Shown: in pieces, positions 1-12,299 of the stretch | Layout: every line of letters begins with the position of its first letter | Position numbering within the stretch: position 1 is the first letter of the stretch | NCBI GenBank assembly: GCA_032164245.1 | Contig: JAVMKO010000001.1 | Coordinates: 13,243,603 to 13,307,602 of the forward strand | DNA from: Sternotherus odoratus | Lineage: Eukaryota; Chordata; Testudines; Kinosternidae | Length of the DNA stretch: 64,000 bases | Direction: 5' to 3' | Notes under the pieces: generated by a model | What the model was told of the DNA's origin: nothing | What the model saw: only the letters and a program-made list of their open reading frames with translations | Database searches by the model: none | Program-made: the position numbers and the translations under genes

Positions 1-1436
1 GGCCATCAGCCTGCCTTCAAAGGGCTCCTCTGTAAGACCGGGCATGAGGGGCATGTGAGGGATATGGCTGGGGCGGGAGAAGTGCAGGGTCTTAGCAGGT
101 AGCATTGGGGGAGTTTTGAGCAGCACGGCCAGCCAGTTGAGGCTGCCATAATTTAGACAGCCCTGAGACACTGTCCAAATTACACTAGAGGCCACTCGGG
201 TCTCTGGAGCAGCCTGGGATCTGGATGGTGCAAAGGTGACTTCACGCCACCTTAAACAACCCCACCGCTAGGACTGCAACTTGTGTGCGGCACAGAATCT
301 CACCTCAGTGTATATGTGATAACATTACTATAGCGAAAAAATGAGAAGATGCTCTCATTGGCTGTGATGGGTGTTAATTTCTAATTCTGATTAGATTTAT
401 CCCAACTGCTAGTCACAGCTGTGAAAGACGTTTTTTTCTTTGCCTTTCTTAGATCTGATGTATTTCTCTTCCGCGTCTTCTTAAAAGAGTTCCTAAGGGT
501 GGGGAAAGAAACACCGGATAAAAGTGTTGCTCGAGGGAGATGCAATCTGCATAAATCTGTCACTTTGATTCCCCGGAGAACAACTGCAAACTTGGAAAAT
601 AGCACGTTGAGCCAGACACTGGTGTCAACTTTTTATGTAAAAGGTTGCTGTGAATGGCCATGGATGCACAATTTCCTTCACTCAGCTTTAAGCTTCATTA
701 GCTTCTCTGCGACTGTCACTGTGCTGATAAAAGTCTTATTAAAACATGAGAGAGGAAAGTGTAACAGACAAATTGTACAATCCTGCTACCTGCTGTGGGA
801 ACCATAGTAACTGCTCTTTGATGCTTCAAAGGGTTCGTTCTCCAGTTAAAGTGATTCGCGAGAGTGTCCTAAAAAAGACAGCAAACATTTGGGGTGGGTT
901 TTCAATAAAATGAGATTTCGTTGGATCCTTCAGCCTTGGAGTCAGCTTTGTATCCTCTTTTACTGTTGGTCCCATTGAAACAAAGGAACATTTGATTGAA
1001 GAATATTCCTCATGAATGTAGAAACTTTCATGCCAACGTGCTTTGGACACAACAGGCCAGATTTTCAAACAAGCTGGAGGTGCTAAGAGCTGAGCACATT
1101 TGAAAATCTTACTGACTGGGCTCCATTCCCTCTGACTGATACTGCCTGGGCAATGTCTATTCACACCCCTTTGAGACACCAGAGACTTGCACCCCAGGGC
1201 AGGATTTACTCCTGGGACGAAGGTAGGTAGCTTTGCTACTGCTGCCCTCCACAAGGGAGGTTGGCTTTAGACTGCAGTGAAGCCCTGCAGGCAGGCACTG
1301 CCTGGAGGTTCATTGAACTGGCCCACCCTTACCAAGCCCTCTCAACAGCTAGCAGCACCCACCCTAGGGGTTGTGCTCTGCTGCAGTTCTCCAACTCCAA
1401 CAAGGGCTTTGCAGGCTCCTTGTGCCAGCACAGCCC
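1..1436. other. Intergenic, no gene recognised
   Basis: No exon or repeat that I recognise lies here. An open frame of 128 codons runs at 421-807 on the plus strand, but it has no family resemblance, no flanking splice sites and ordinary AT-rich composition, so I do not call it a gene. Confidence 0.5.
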
Positions 1437-1439
1437 TCC

Positions 1440-1620
1440 CATTCATAGAGTCTCAGAGTTGGAAGGGACCTCAGGAGATCATCTAGTCCAACCCCCTGCT
1501 TAAAGCAGGACCAATCCCTATTTTTTCCCCCATATCCCTAAATGGCCCCCTCAAGGATTGAACTCACAACCCTGGGTTTGGCAGGCCAATGTTCAAACCA
1601 CTGAGCTATCCCTCCCCCTG
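1440..1620 (-). repeat. tRNA-derived SINE with CR1 tail (turtle type)
   Basis: Read on the minus strand, the unit opens with a tRNA-like head. A perfect Pol III A box (TAGCTCAGTGG) is followed by a B-box-like GAGTTCAATCC. A linker leads to a 3' tail that matches the CR1 LINE end (GGTTGGACTAGATGATCTCC). This head-plus-CR1-tail layout is that of the chelonian tortoise Pol III/SINE, whose tail lets CR1 reverse transcriptase mobilise it. It is the best taxonomic marker in the window, with a second copy at 52722-52895. Confidence 0.85.
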
Positions 1621-2284
1621 GAATTGCTGCTGGGGGCGCTACATTGTGGGTCATGCTAATAGAAGGCAGAAGAACCTAGGGACGAATCAAGGTCATTTAC
1701 ACACAACTCTAATGAACAGCAGCCACTTCTGGGGTGGAGGGCACGAATGAACCAGCACTCTGAGGGAGGGGCCTGAGTAAACCTCTATTCTTAGGCAATG
1801 GGATGTTTAATGTCCACATTAAGCAGATGGCACCTTTGTTTCTAAGTCTCCTTCATAAAGGCAGATGTTATTTTTTGTTGCTACGCTATCTAACATCCTG
1901 CATCTTTTAATGTCATTGCACCTCTGTTAGTCTTTATGGTACTGAAATAACTGTGTGCTAATGTAGCCACATGCTGACTCACACCCGTGGATCAAGTGAA
2001 ATAAGGTAAACCAATTTTTAGAAAGTTCAGGCTCAGATCATACAGAGGCCCATATTTGTTTGGTAACAAATGAAACTAAAACATTCTGAGAGACAAGATG
2101 GGTGAAGTGTAATATCTTTTATTGTTTGCAGTGGTGTTGCAGCCAAATAGATTCAAAGATTTTTGAGGGACAAGGTGTGTGAGGTAATATCTTTTATTGG
2201 ACCACCTTCTGCTGGTGAGAAAAATTGAGATTTCTCTCCCCTTTTCAGCTGTTTTTTTCTGATCCCAATTCAGTTAACAATCAG

Positions 2285-2560
2285 TACCGTATATACTTGT
2301 TCATAAGCCGAATATTTTTGGTAAAAAAAGTGCAGCAACAAAGAGCGGGGGTCGGCTGATAAATGGGTCTACACCAAAATTTGATGATTTTTAAACTCTA
2401 TGGAATTATTAATTGAATTGAATATCTAATACATTGTCGCCCGCAGGCATGAAGCCCTTCAGCTCCCTGTGGCCACAGTTCACCGTTCCCAGCCAATGGG
2501 AGCTGTGGAAAATGGCGGGAAGTGGCAGCCAGTTACTACTGTAATGGAGGGCCATCAAAA
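2285..2560. mobile_element. DNA-transposon-like fragment
   Basis: The stretch begins TACCGTATATACTTGTTCATAAGCCG, resembling the terminal part of a mariner/pogo-type repeat, and passes into GC-rich sequence with a CCAATGGGAGCTG block also seen in other elements here. No second terminus is visible, so family and boundaries are weak. Confidence 0.3.
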
Positions 2561-2769
2561 TAAACACCTGCAGCTGGTCTGTGTCAGCTGGCTCAGGCTT
2601 TGGGGCTATAAAATTGCAGTGTAGTCATTTGGGCTCAGGTTGGAGTCCAGATTCTGGAACCCTCCTGCTTTGTGGGGTCCCAGCCTGGGCCCAAACAATC
2701 ACATTACCCAGCAATTTTTTAGCCCCGCAGCCGAAGCCCCACCAGCCTGAGTCAGGGGACACAGGCCAG

Positions 2770-2881
2770 TAGGGTGACCAGATGTCCCAATTTTATAGGG
2801 ACAATCACAATTTTGGGGTCTTTTTCTTATATAGGCTCCCACTCCCTCCCGATTTTTCACATTTGCTGTCTGGTCACTCTA
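2770..2881. mobile_element. hAT-like MITE, 112 bp
   Basis: Terminal inverted repeats TAGGGTGACCAGA and TCTGGTCACTCTA (one mismatch) bound a 112-bp non-coding element. It is flanked by 8-bp direct repeats CAGGCCAG (2762-2769) and CGGGCCAG (2882-2889), which differ at one base. An 8-bp duplication is the signature of hAT transposition. With no coding capacity it must have been moved by a transposase from elsewhere. Confidence 0.75.
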
Positions 2882-3829
2882 CGGGCCAGCGAGAGTGTTT
2901 TATTACAGTGTAGACATACCATCAGGTTACGGAGAGTTTTCCTAGGCTTGTACACACTGCCATCTGGCCCTGGGAAGAAAGCTGGAAGAAAATACACTGT
3001 GACAGGAGGGGCAGATGGGTTGTGTCTAACAAGACTTTTGTTTTGTGTTTGTTTAAAATTCACAGTATCTTCAAGCTATTCTTGTCTGTATGCAGACAGC
3101 AAATACAGATCACAAAAAGAAAATTAAAGAACCTGATTTGGCTGTTGTTTGAGAGGGGGATGCAAAGTTCACCGAGAAGAAGGGCTGCACTGATAATTTA
3201 CCGAGGTCCCATGAAATTCACCCTAATATATATATCAGCTTCACATAGTGTAAACTGAGTTTACAACTTCATTCAATTTTTCCCCTTTCAAGGGGGAATT
3301 TAGAGACTCAGGCAGTGGAACTCCTGCATACTCACATGCAAAAGGTTTTCCAATTCTTATTCCTTCTTTAAATGACACATCATTCTCTATAAACTGCATT
3401 GACTGTGTACCAGTTGAACTTATGGAAGAATTGCAACAGTACACCACATAACTTACCCTAAAATACTTGCTTCACTGAAGTCACTAACGTCTCACAACCA
3501 AGCCCTTAGTGTTTCTAGTCTAGACTGTCTGCTGATTCTGCTCATTCATCCCATCTCTCATCAGTGCTTGGACATGTTTACTTCCTTGGTCACCACTGGT
3601 GCAGATCAGGTGCAGGCTAACCACCATCTGTGGTGCTCGGTAACCACACATTTGCTGTTCAGTTGTGCTATCCCTCTCGACTGATGCCATAGTAAGCTTC
3701 TGGCTCTCAGCCACTTCTTCCATTGGTCCTGTGGCCCCTTCACCAATGCTACTTAGAATTTTAAGCACTTTCCACCTGTGCTTAAAAGGCTGTGCAGAAA
3801 CCTTCCTGGGAATCCCAGGAAAGAAAGGT

Positions 3830-3900
3830 TTCTGAGTGGTAGCCGTGTTAGTCTGTATCAGCAAAAGCAATGAGGAGTCCTTTGTGCCCCTTGTTGTTTT
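3830..3900 (+). repeat. Fold-back repeat family, fragment
   Basis: The stretch GGTAGCCGTGTTAGTCTG followed by an 'aggagtcctttgtgcccc' segment matches one arm of the interspersed fold-back repeat seen complete at 18308-18640. Confidence 0.6.
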
Positions 3901-6774
3901 TCCATGAAAGAAAGAACATCTTTACTTGGTACTTTTTGTCCTTTAGTTCTGCATCATACATAAGGTAGCCATCTTGGCATTAACTTCCACTGGATTTCTT
4001 TTCATACACTACTTGGAGGCCTCCAATTAATATTTCCTGCTTTGCTGGTAGCTCTATCGATAGAGAATAATCCATACATTCCAAATAAAATCCTTCATTA
4101 AAAACCCAAGCTATTCATTAAATCCCCTGTTTACAACATTTTAATTTAAACATAGTATAGTGAATGACTGTCTCTATAACCTGATTAATCACAAAACCTT
4201 CAGGTCTGGCACCTCCACACTCTCAAACCATGCATGAAATAGCTACACAAGTTGCAAAGTGTATCATGATTAAAATTACCTAACACTCCCTCCACACTGT
4301 GCATTTGTCCAATAGTTTGTTTTAGAGAGGACAGCCAGTTCTCAGACTGTTTTGCAGCTTTACAGTGGGATATTAAAGGATTGCTGCATTCCACTTTAGA
4401 GGTGGCTGCATTTCAGTGTGTGAAGTGACCCCCACCCCACATACACTGTAAAATTCTACTACCCTGATCATGGTCATATCTGAGAACTTCAAGGGTTGCA
4501 TTAAACAATGTGTCTAGATTCTTTTTCCCTTTTTTCCCAATTTCTCTCCAAGTCAAAAATTATGTGAGGGTTGGTTTTGGTTTTCTAAATTGACGTTATG
4601 CGAGTTGTGCTTTGTGTGTTTGTTACTGAAGACGAGATCAAAGGAAAGTGCCTGGCACTTGGAACAGAACGTGGTGACGTTTGAGATGGTTCTTAAATCC
4701 GGTGGGAGATCGTTTCCTCAGCCTAAAATTCTATGGAATCATTTTAAAGGAAAGGAGCTATATAAATAAATATGAGACTGCATTATTATTCAATTCTGCA
4801 GCTCTTTTTGTTAGAGCCATGACATCACCGCATGTGCTGACTGCTTTGCAGAGTTTTAGGGGGGGGATTAGTGTTGATTATTGCACCTTAAATCTAGACC
4901 TTTCGCTGCACTTATTTTTCAGATATGTTAACTCAGACTATGAGACAGTTGGTTCTGATTCTGAATTAGGAAGTTTTGTATTCAGTTGGCTGGCTGCTTC
5001 TGTCAATAATTAATGCAAGAGTACTATGGATTTCTGCTCTCTGTGCCTGGTAATGAAAAACTGAACAGATATGCAAATGAGCAAAGAAGAAGTAATGTCT
5101 CGTATCAAAGCGATTCATTTCTACATAGTCCAAGTTGACACTGAATTATTTTACCTTATTAATCTTCAAAGTTTTATTCTGTCTTCACACATCCGTTCAA
5201 CTTCCTCTGTTGCTTTAACTAAATACATTCTTCTTCTTTGCTTCCTGCCCCTAAATTGTGTAGGGTTGCTGTACCCTGTTATAATGGCCAATGAGTTAAG
5301 GGATGTCTATGTGTGTGTAGTCTGTAATTCTGTAAAGCTCCAGTACTGAGACAGTACATTGATCAGCACTCTGGGTAAAAATTGAAAAGCCATCTGTGTG
5401 ACTTAGCAGCCTAAATTCCATTTTCAAAAATGATTTAGGATTATCCTAACCGGGGCCACCAGGATCCCTTTTCGACTGTGAGTTCCGGTCCAAAAAAAGG
5501 GGGGAAAGATACAGCTTTATCTTTAATATGGGTAAAACTCCCTTGTTCAGACTGGCTAACACTACGTAAATTACTGCTAGTTCAGTAAACCAATGGGATA
5601 TTTGGCATATACCAGGCTTAATAGTATGGGCAGGGAGCCCTTGGCTACAAGGATGGTCTTCTAGAAACCTGCTATCTTTTACTTCTCATTTTCATTCAAA
5701 AGAATGACGTGGTTTCTAATCTTTGCCTGAGGCCTGCTGAAAACTTTGAATAGCATTTATAAAGTGCTAAGAGGCCTTATATATATGCACACATAATTTG
5801 TTTCTATTTGTACAATTTACATCCAGGCAAGGATTTTACCCTCACCACAGTGCCCAGTCTGTTTCTCTCAAAGAAACTAACAATTTATCATAAATATATT
5901 TTCCTTTTGAGCCCCCCCCCCCCCCCCCATCCCTGAATATGCCACCAATTATTGACATGATCCGAGGGTTAAGGATCGACAGCCCTGGAACTGCAGTTTC
6001 TTATTTATCCACAGAATACATACAGCCTGGGCAGTAGAGCAGTATTGGCAAGGCAGTAGAGCCTGGGCAGTAGAGGCAGGCTTCCCAATGCTGCCCAACC
6101 ACTGGGACTCAGTTCCAACCAGGAACAGTCTCTCTGGAACAGAGGGATGGTCAGTTTCTAGAACCATTCAATCCTTGACAATATCATCAGCTGAAAGGTC
6201 AGCAAGGCTGCTAGACATATATCAGAAGTTAATGGCTTTTGGCCACTATAGATTTAGGCCAGTGAAGTAGAAAGAAGTGCAAGGCTCTGTATCTATCTAT
6301 GTTTTGGTACCCAATATCCCAAGTTCTTCTAAACTGGAGTACAGACAAAATATTGCCTTCTTACATCAGATGGGTATGTCATTTATTTTTTGTACAGTGG
6401 TGCCCGCGTATAACCAAAAGGCAATCCCCATCCCAAAGAGCTTTCAATCTAATTAAATATGTCTTCTCTTTTAAAAAATACACTTTCAGAGGGTTTTGCT
6501 ATTTTCTAAAATAAATATGTAATATTTTTCACGTAGAGCAAGATCATAATGGATACTCCCTATAGTCCCCTGAACAGGCTGTGGGTCAGTGTGGAGAGGG
6601 GGATAAAGTGGGCACCAGGGGCCACTATTCCTCTTCCCATAGAGGTAGGTAGGAAGTCGGTCCAAAACCGGACACCTAGCCACCCTAAACGTGCTATGCC
6701 GCGCCTCCCTTCCCCAGACCCCAAGCTACCTGGTGGGAAAAGGAGAATCTCTTCCCGAAAAGCACTGCGCTTTT
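3901..6774. other. Intergenic, no gene recognised
   Basis: AT-rich sequence with short open frames at chance level. A poly-C run sits near 5912-5929. From about 6545 the sequence becomes GC-richer and leads into the palindrome at 6775-6921. Confidence 0.5.
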
Positions 6775-6921
6775 TATATGCAGGTTCTGGGGTGGCTGAG
6801 GAGGCGGTATTTGCTACTCAGCTTCCTAGGTTCGTCAGTGGAGTCCAGGGAGATTACTGACGACCCCAGGAAGCTGAGTAGCAGATACCACCTCCTCAGC
6901 CCCCCCAGAATCTGCATGACA
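6775..6921. repeat. Long imperfect palindrome (hairpin)
   Basis: The left arm contains GCTGAGGAGGCGGTATTTGC and the right arm its near-complement ending GCAGATACCACCTCCTCAGC. The arms are about 65-70 bp around a centre near 6848. Surrounding open frames on both strands (6691-7137 plus, 6774-6974 minus) are by-products of this symmetry. It is probably the core of a fold-back DNA transposon, but I see no target-site duplication. Confidence 0.65.
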
Positions 6922-7059
6922 CACAATAATAAGCAAAAACTTCTTCCGTCAGAAGCCCAGCCTTCGCAAACCACAAAAACTCACAACCTGGCGTCTGGCG
7001 GCAGTGGCTGCACCAGGGGAGGCTTAGCCTCCCGTGGCCTATTATACACACCACCTATG

Positions 7060-8770
7060 GTTCTAATAAATTCATTGTATGAACAGAAACTTGATATTTC
7101 TCAAATCATTATCCCACCATGTAATACCACTAAATGAAAGCCTACATCACCCTGTGGAGCCTGTTCTTTCCCTGCAGGGTATAAGTGACTCCCATTGAAG
7201 TTACTTACCACCTCTCCTTTTTATCTTCTCCCCGTTGACTTCAAAGGAAGTGACATGTATCCTGCAGGGGAGAACTAGGCACCCAGTGAAGAGAGGTGAA
7301 AGGATAGAAAGAGAAGGTGATAAAGGAAATAGCAAGCAGAATATGAATGATGGGAAAGAAGCTGTCAGCAGAGATGGTCCAATGCTGCTCATGGTCATAT
7401 GTGTGCAGTTCACCTGACTTCAGAGGAGTTTCACAGGTAGATATGACAACAGGATTTGGGACTTTGTATAATATCCTCCAACAACCTGCATAAAGGAAAG
7501 GAGTCAGATGGGAAGGACAAGGGAGTGGGGAAATGAAAAGAAGGAAATAACAAATTGTATCTAAAGCTAATGGTCACATGTTATATTAAGGTTCCTGTCA
7601 CAGGGTGGTTGGCTCTTCCAAAGGGACATAGGTTCAGCCCACTTGTGGCACAGCTGATTTGCCTTGCCAGATCGAGAGAACAAAGAAAGTCATGTGACTA
7701 AATCGGGCTTCTAAAGCGATAGAGAAACAGAGACCCATGGACAGCCAAAAGTGGGGAACTGCAGAGAGAAGCTGTCTCCTGCAGTGGTCCTCAGCTAAAA
7801 TTTTGTTTTCCTTTTAGGGAAGATAAAGAAGGCAAGCCAGGCCTTACTTCTAGTCCAGCTCTCAACAGCAGGAAAGAGAGGCAGGAAGGCAAGGCAGTGC
7901 CCAACTTAAGGCTGGGTGGAAGACTTTTATGTTTGTTCTGGACCTTTGTGATAATAAAACCAGAGCCCAAGAAGGGCTGTTACTAGATTTGTGAAAGCCT
8001 CTTTTTGCATTTATTAAAGAAGCCAGAGGGGAAACAGAGGCATAGCTCTGCAAAGCCACCACTGGTCACAAGAGGGCACACAAGAGGTAGCTAACTTTTT
8101 TTACAGTTCCATTTTTTAAAGTGTTAATAACGGATTAGTAGGTGTTTTAATAAATGGTTAATTGATTGTTATAGAGTCCAACAGATCAATGGGTTGTTCA
8201 TAATCATAGTTTATAATAACCTTGCTATAAGATTTTCCAGTGATATTTATAACTATCTATGACATGTAGTATTCATGTCTAACATGATTATTACATCTAT
8301 TAGTCATTTATAAACCATTTATAAATTAACCTCATAAATCATTTATAAATTAAACCTTTATATAACCATGACCCACCGTCATCCTCTAAAAGACAGAACT
8401 GGCTCAAGCTACTGAAAGAAGAAAACCAAAGTTGCAGAGAGAACTAGGAGGCTAATGGGGATGAGGGAAATACTATATACCCTATTCTAGCATACTTACA
8501 AACTCTTCCTATACTACTTTAGGGCCAAGCTTGTGAGGTGCTGAACTCAGTGGGAATCGATGGTGCTCAACGCCGCTCATGTTCAGGTCATTAAAGTGTT
8601 AGCAACCAATGAATTCCTACTACCCCAGACCCATTCTGAAGCCAAATACAGATTGATGACAGATTAAGAGGAGATATCTGAGAGGGATGCCTCACTTCTT
8701 AACTGCAGCCACAGCCTATCCAGGGAACTAGTCAACTATGCCTGGAGAATCCTAATCCTAATCTGCCTAT
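7060..8770. other. Intergenic, no gene recognised
   Basis: No coding signal or recognisable repeat. The stretch near 8100-8360 is AT-rich with repeated 'ataaat/tttataa' runs. Confidence 0.5.
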
Positions 8771-8774
8771 AAAC

Positions 8775-8865
8775 AAGCACGTTAGCCCACGAAAGCTTAT
8801 GCTTCAATACTTTAGTTAGTCTTTAAGGTGCCACAGGACTCTTTTGTCACTTCTGCTATTCCAGA
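8775..8865 (-). repeat. Fold-back repeat family, fragment
   Basis: It contains 'cacgaaagcttatgcttcaa' and 'ttaaggtgccacaggactc', one arm of the repeat family described at 18308-18640. Confidence 0.65.
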
Positions 8866-10446
8866 CTACCTCTCTGATTCTTGACATCTTAAACTTGGTG
8901 CTTTTCCATTTAGAAGTGGGGGGTGGGGACCCAGAGAGACAAAAGATTCCCACCTAGTGCCAAAGCCATATAAGGGGTGGAAAAGAACAAAGGGGGCTGC
9001 AATCATGAGAAATCTCCTAGCTGCCACCTGAGCTGGAACAAGGGCTGTAGCAGGGGAAAGGATTGTGTCCAGACTAGGAAGGTGTCCAGTGCGTGAAAGA
9101 AACATATTGAAACATCTCGGAGCGTGAGATTTTATCTGTATTCAGTTTTATTTCTCTGTTAGGCTTAGATTTGCTTGTTTTATTTTATTTTTCTTGGTAA
9201 TTCACTTTGTTCTGTCTGCTATTACTTGGAACCACTTAAATCCTACTTTCTGTATTTAATAAAATCACTTTTTACTTATTAATTAACTCAGAGTATGTAT
9301 TAATATTGGGGTGGAGGGGGAACAGTTGTGCATATCTCCCTATCAGTGTTATAAAGGGTGAACAATCTATGAGTTTACTCTGTATAAGCTTTATACAGGG
9401 TAAAATGGATTTATTTGGTGTTTGGACCCCATTGGGAGTTGGGCATCTGAAAGACGGGAACACATCCGAAGCTGCTGTCAATTGAGCAGCTGTTAGGGGA
9501 CGTGGTTCAGACCTGGGTCTGGGTTTGCAGCAGGCTAGCAGATCTGGCTAAAACTAGCCAGGGCACCTAAGTCCCAAGCTGCCAAGGCAGGAAACCAGGG
9601 GCAGAAGTTGGCACATCAATTGGCAGCCCCAAGGGGGGTTCTGTCATTGAACCCATCACAGGCACGTTCTCTAATCCTTTAATCATTATTGTGGCTCTTC
9701 TCTTAACTCTCTCCAACTGATCATCATTCTTGACTTGTGGACACCAGAACTGGACACAGTATTCCAGCAGCAGTCGCACCAGTGCCAAATACAGAGGTGA
9801 AGTAACCTCTCCCAAATCTTTTTCAGAGTCACTTTTCCCAGGGTAGAGGCCCGCATTGTGTAAGTATGGCCTATGTTCTTTGGTCACATTTACATTTAGC
9901 CATATTAAAACACATAGTGTTTGCTTGCAACCAGCTTATCAACAATCCAGATCACTCTGAGTCGGTGACTTTTGCTCTTCATTATTTCCCACTCCCCCAA
10001 TTTTTGTGACATCTGCAAACTATATCGGTGATGCTTTTATATTTTCTTCCAGGTCATTGATAAAAATGTTAAATAGTATAGAGCCAAGAACTGGTCCCTG
10101 TAGAACCGCACTAGAAATACACCCATTCAGTGATGGTTCCCCGTTTATAATTACACTTGGAGGCCTATCAGTTAGCCAGCTTTTAATGTGTGTCATATTA
10201 ATTTTAAAGCATTCTAATTTTTAATCAAAATGTCATATGGCACTGTAGAGGGGTGGTATGGCCCCCTGCTGGCCGGGAGGGAGGTAACCCCTGGCCGAGG
10301 CCAGAGGGGGCGGAGCCAGGGCTGGTCAAGCCCAGCCCCCAGAAGGTCGGGGCCCGACCCGGAAGTTCAAAAGCTCTGCCGCCGAGCTTACTCAGGCGGC
10401 AGACACCGGAGAGATCAGACGCTCCGGGGCTGGCTCCAGCCAGGGA

Positions 10447-10870
10447 GCCGCCAAGCCAGCTGCTTCCCCGCTACTGGGAGAAGCCGCCGACGCTGCCGCT
10501 TGCCAGCTACCCGGAGGAGCCGTTGGACCGACCGCCAGCCCGCTACCCGGAGGAGCCGCCGAGCCAGCCGCTTCCCCGCTACTGGGAGAAGCCGCCGACG
10601 CTGCCGCTTGCCAGCTACCCGGAGGAGCCGTTGGACCGACCGCCAGCCCGCTACCTGGAGGAGCCGCCGAGCCAGCCGCTTCCCCGCTACTGGGAGAAGC
10701 CGCCGACGCTGCCGCTTGCCAGCTACCCGGAGGAGCCGTTGGACCGACCGCCAGCCCGCTACCCGGAGGAGCCGCCGAGCCAGCCGCTTCCCCGCTACTG
10801 GGAGGAGCCGCCAAGGCTGCCGCTCGCCTGCTACCCAGAGGAGCCGCAGACCGAGCCTGCCTGCTACCCG
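10447..10870 (+). repeat. 108-bp minisatellite, about 3.5 copies, open in frame
   Basis: The phrase CTACTGGGAG recurs at 10471, 10579, 10687 and 10795, exactly 108 bp apart. Because 108 is 36 codons, the array stays open. The plus-strand frame 10253-11041 gives 262 residues rich in Pro, Glu, Arg and Tyr with a 36-residue repeat containing RYWEKPPTLPLASYPEEP. The minus strand is also open over the array (10392-10814), so openness alone does not prove coding. Confidence 0.85.
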
Positions 10871-11149
10871 GAGGAGGACTTGCCAGACCTGCCGCCTGAC
10901 AGTGACCTCGAGGAACCTATGACCCTGGGACCCGGTGAGGACCCCGAGACGGTCCAGGTACCAGGGGAGGGGGAGTCAGGAAGTAGCCCGGGGGAAGGCC
11001 CCGAGCCAATGTCAGTGTGTTGCGGTCAGGATCCCCACTGACTGCAGCGAGCCTTGTCCACTGCTAGGGCCCCGGGCTGGGGCGCAGTGGAAGTGGGTGG
11101 GCCTGCGCCCCCCCTATCGGTGGGTGGCAGTCTGACCCCCCTCGACCAG

Positions 11150-11400
11150 GCCTCAGGGCCTGGGCCACTGAACTCCTGCTCAGCCCCTGCTTGAGGGCCT
11201 GAGCCTAGACTCATTACACTTGTGGTTGCCCGCCCTGCCTCAGGGCCTGGGCCACTGAACTCCTGCTCAGCCCCTGCTTGAGGGCCTGAGCCTAGACTCA
11301 TTACACTTGTTGTCGCCCGCCCTGCCTCCGGGCCTGGGCTACGGAATTATTGCTCGCCCCCGCTTGAGGGGCTGGGCCCGGATTCGGACCCACTGGGGCT
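11150..11400. repeat. 87-bp tandem repeat, about 2.5 copies
   Basis: Units begin GCCTCAGGGCCTGGGC at 11150 and 11237, with a third, diverged and partial unit at 11324. The period is exactly 87 bp. The array lies inside the LTR, where tandem arrays are often enhancer-like; that role is inference. Confidence 0.85.
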
Positions 11401-11804
11401 CCCGCCCGGCGTGAGGGCGGGAGCTAGGACCCTGCGGCCCCGCTAATTCCCCCGTTAGGGGCCGTACAACAGCGTAGAGAGGGGTAAGGACTCCCCCGTC
11501 GGACTGGCGGAAGCGGCGGAGCCCCCGGTACCCCTCGCTTACAGGCACCAAGTCAAATGTCTTACTGAAGTCTAAGTATATCACATTAAAACTATTACAT
11601 TTATCATACAAGCTTGTAATCTAGTCAAAAAAAGATATCAAGTTAGTTTGACAGGCTCTATTTTCCATAAACCCATGTCGATTAGCACTACTTTTATTAC
11701 CAGTCTGGATCCTAGTGGTAAGTGTCCATGTCACAAAATCCACCACCACAGCTGGTACTCCAAGTTTGCTGGAGTTGGGTTTGGCATCTCCATGACTGAC
11801 CTAC

Positions 11805-12240
11805 ATAGAATTATAGCAATGTGGGGCAGGGACCTCAAGCAGTCATCAAATGAGGCAGGTCCAAATAAACCTAGCCTGTCTCTGACAGGTGTTTGTCCAA
11901 CCTATCCTTAAAAAACTGCAGCTATGAGATTGCACAACCTCCCTTGAAAGCCCATTCCAGATCTTAACTAGCCTTATAGTTAGAAAGTGTTTCCAAGTAT
12001 TTAACTTGAATTTTTCTTGCTGCAGTTTAAACCTATTACTTTTCCCCCCAAATTATTTGTCTTCTTCAGTGGACAAAAACAGTCAATCACCATCGTCTTT
12101 ATAATAGCCCTTAATATATTTGAAGACTGTTATCAGGTCCCTCGTCAGTCTTTTCTCAAGACTACACATGTCCAGTTTTTTAACCTTTCCTCACAGGTCA
12201 AGTGTTCTAAACTTTGTATCATTTTTGTTGCTTCTCCTCT
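11805..12240 (-). mobile_element. Antisense CR1 LINE 3' end
   Basis: The sequence begins with a CR1 tail read backwards ('catagaattatagcaatgtggggcagggacctcaagcagtcatc') and continues into the reverse complement of the C-terminal RT coding region. The frames are decayed. Confidence 0.6.
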
Positions 12241-12299
12241 TGCTGATTCCTATGCCAAGAGTGGGTCCCTACACACTTATGCTTAGAGGTGATTCCTAA

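Larger units (their letters stand above)
10244..11543. mobile_element. Solo LTR-like insertion, 1300 bp
   Basis: The block begins TGTAGAGGGG, ends CTCGCTTACA and is flanked on both sides by GGCAC (10239-10243 and 11544-11548). TG...CA ends plus an exact 5-bp target duplication inside an otherwise continuous CR1 indicate one LTR of a retrovirus-like or Gypsy-like element. No gag-pol interior is present, so it is probably a solo LTR left by LTR-LTR recombination. It is unusually long and GC-rich, and holds two internal tandem arrays (10447-10870 and 11150-11400). Family and orientation are undetermined. Confidence 0.7.
9640..11700 (-). mobile_element. Antisense CR1 LINE remnant, split by an LTR
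   Basis: On the minus strand, 9650-9790 encodes the end of a CR1 reverse transcriptase (motif LEYCVQFWCPQ, then LERVKRRAT). The stretch 11550-11611 encodes an earlier RT block (YLDFSKTFDLV), and 9800-10240 plus 11544-11690 resemble CR1 sequence. Frames are broken, so this is a dead 5'-truncated copy. The block 10244-11543 is a later LTR insertion: CR1-like sequence resumes immediately after a 5-bp repeat. Confidence 0.65.

Noticed and set aside
421..807. 128-codon open frame
   Set aside because: No similarity to a known family, no splice context and an overlapping minus-strand frame; chance is the simplest reading.
1560..1620. Functional tRNA gene
   Set aside because: A and B boxes are present but no full cloverleaf, and the CR1 tail shows it is a SINE.
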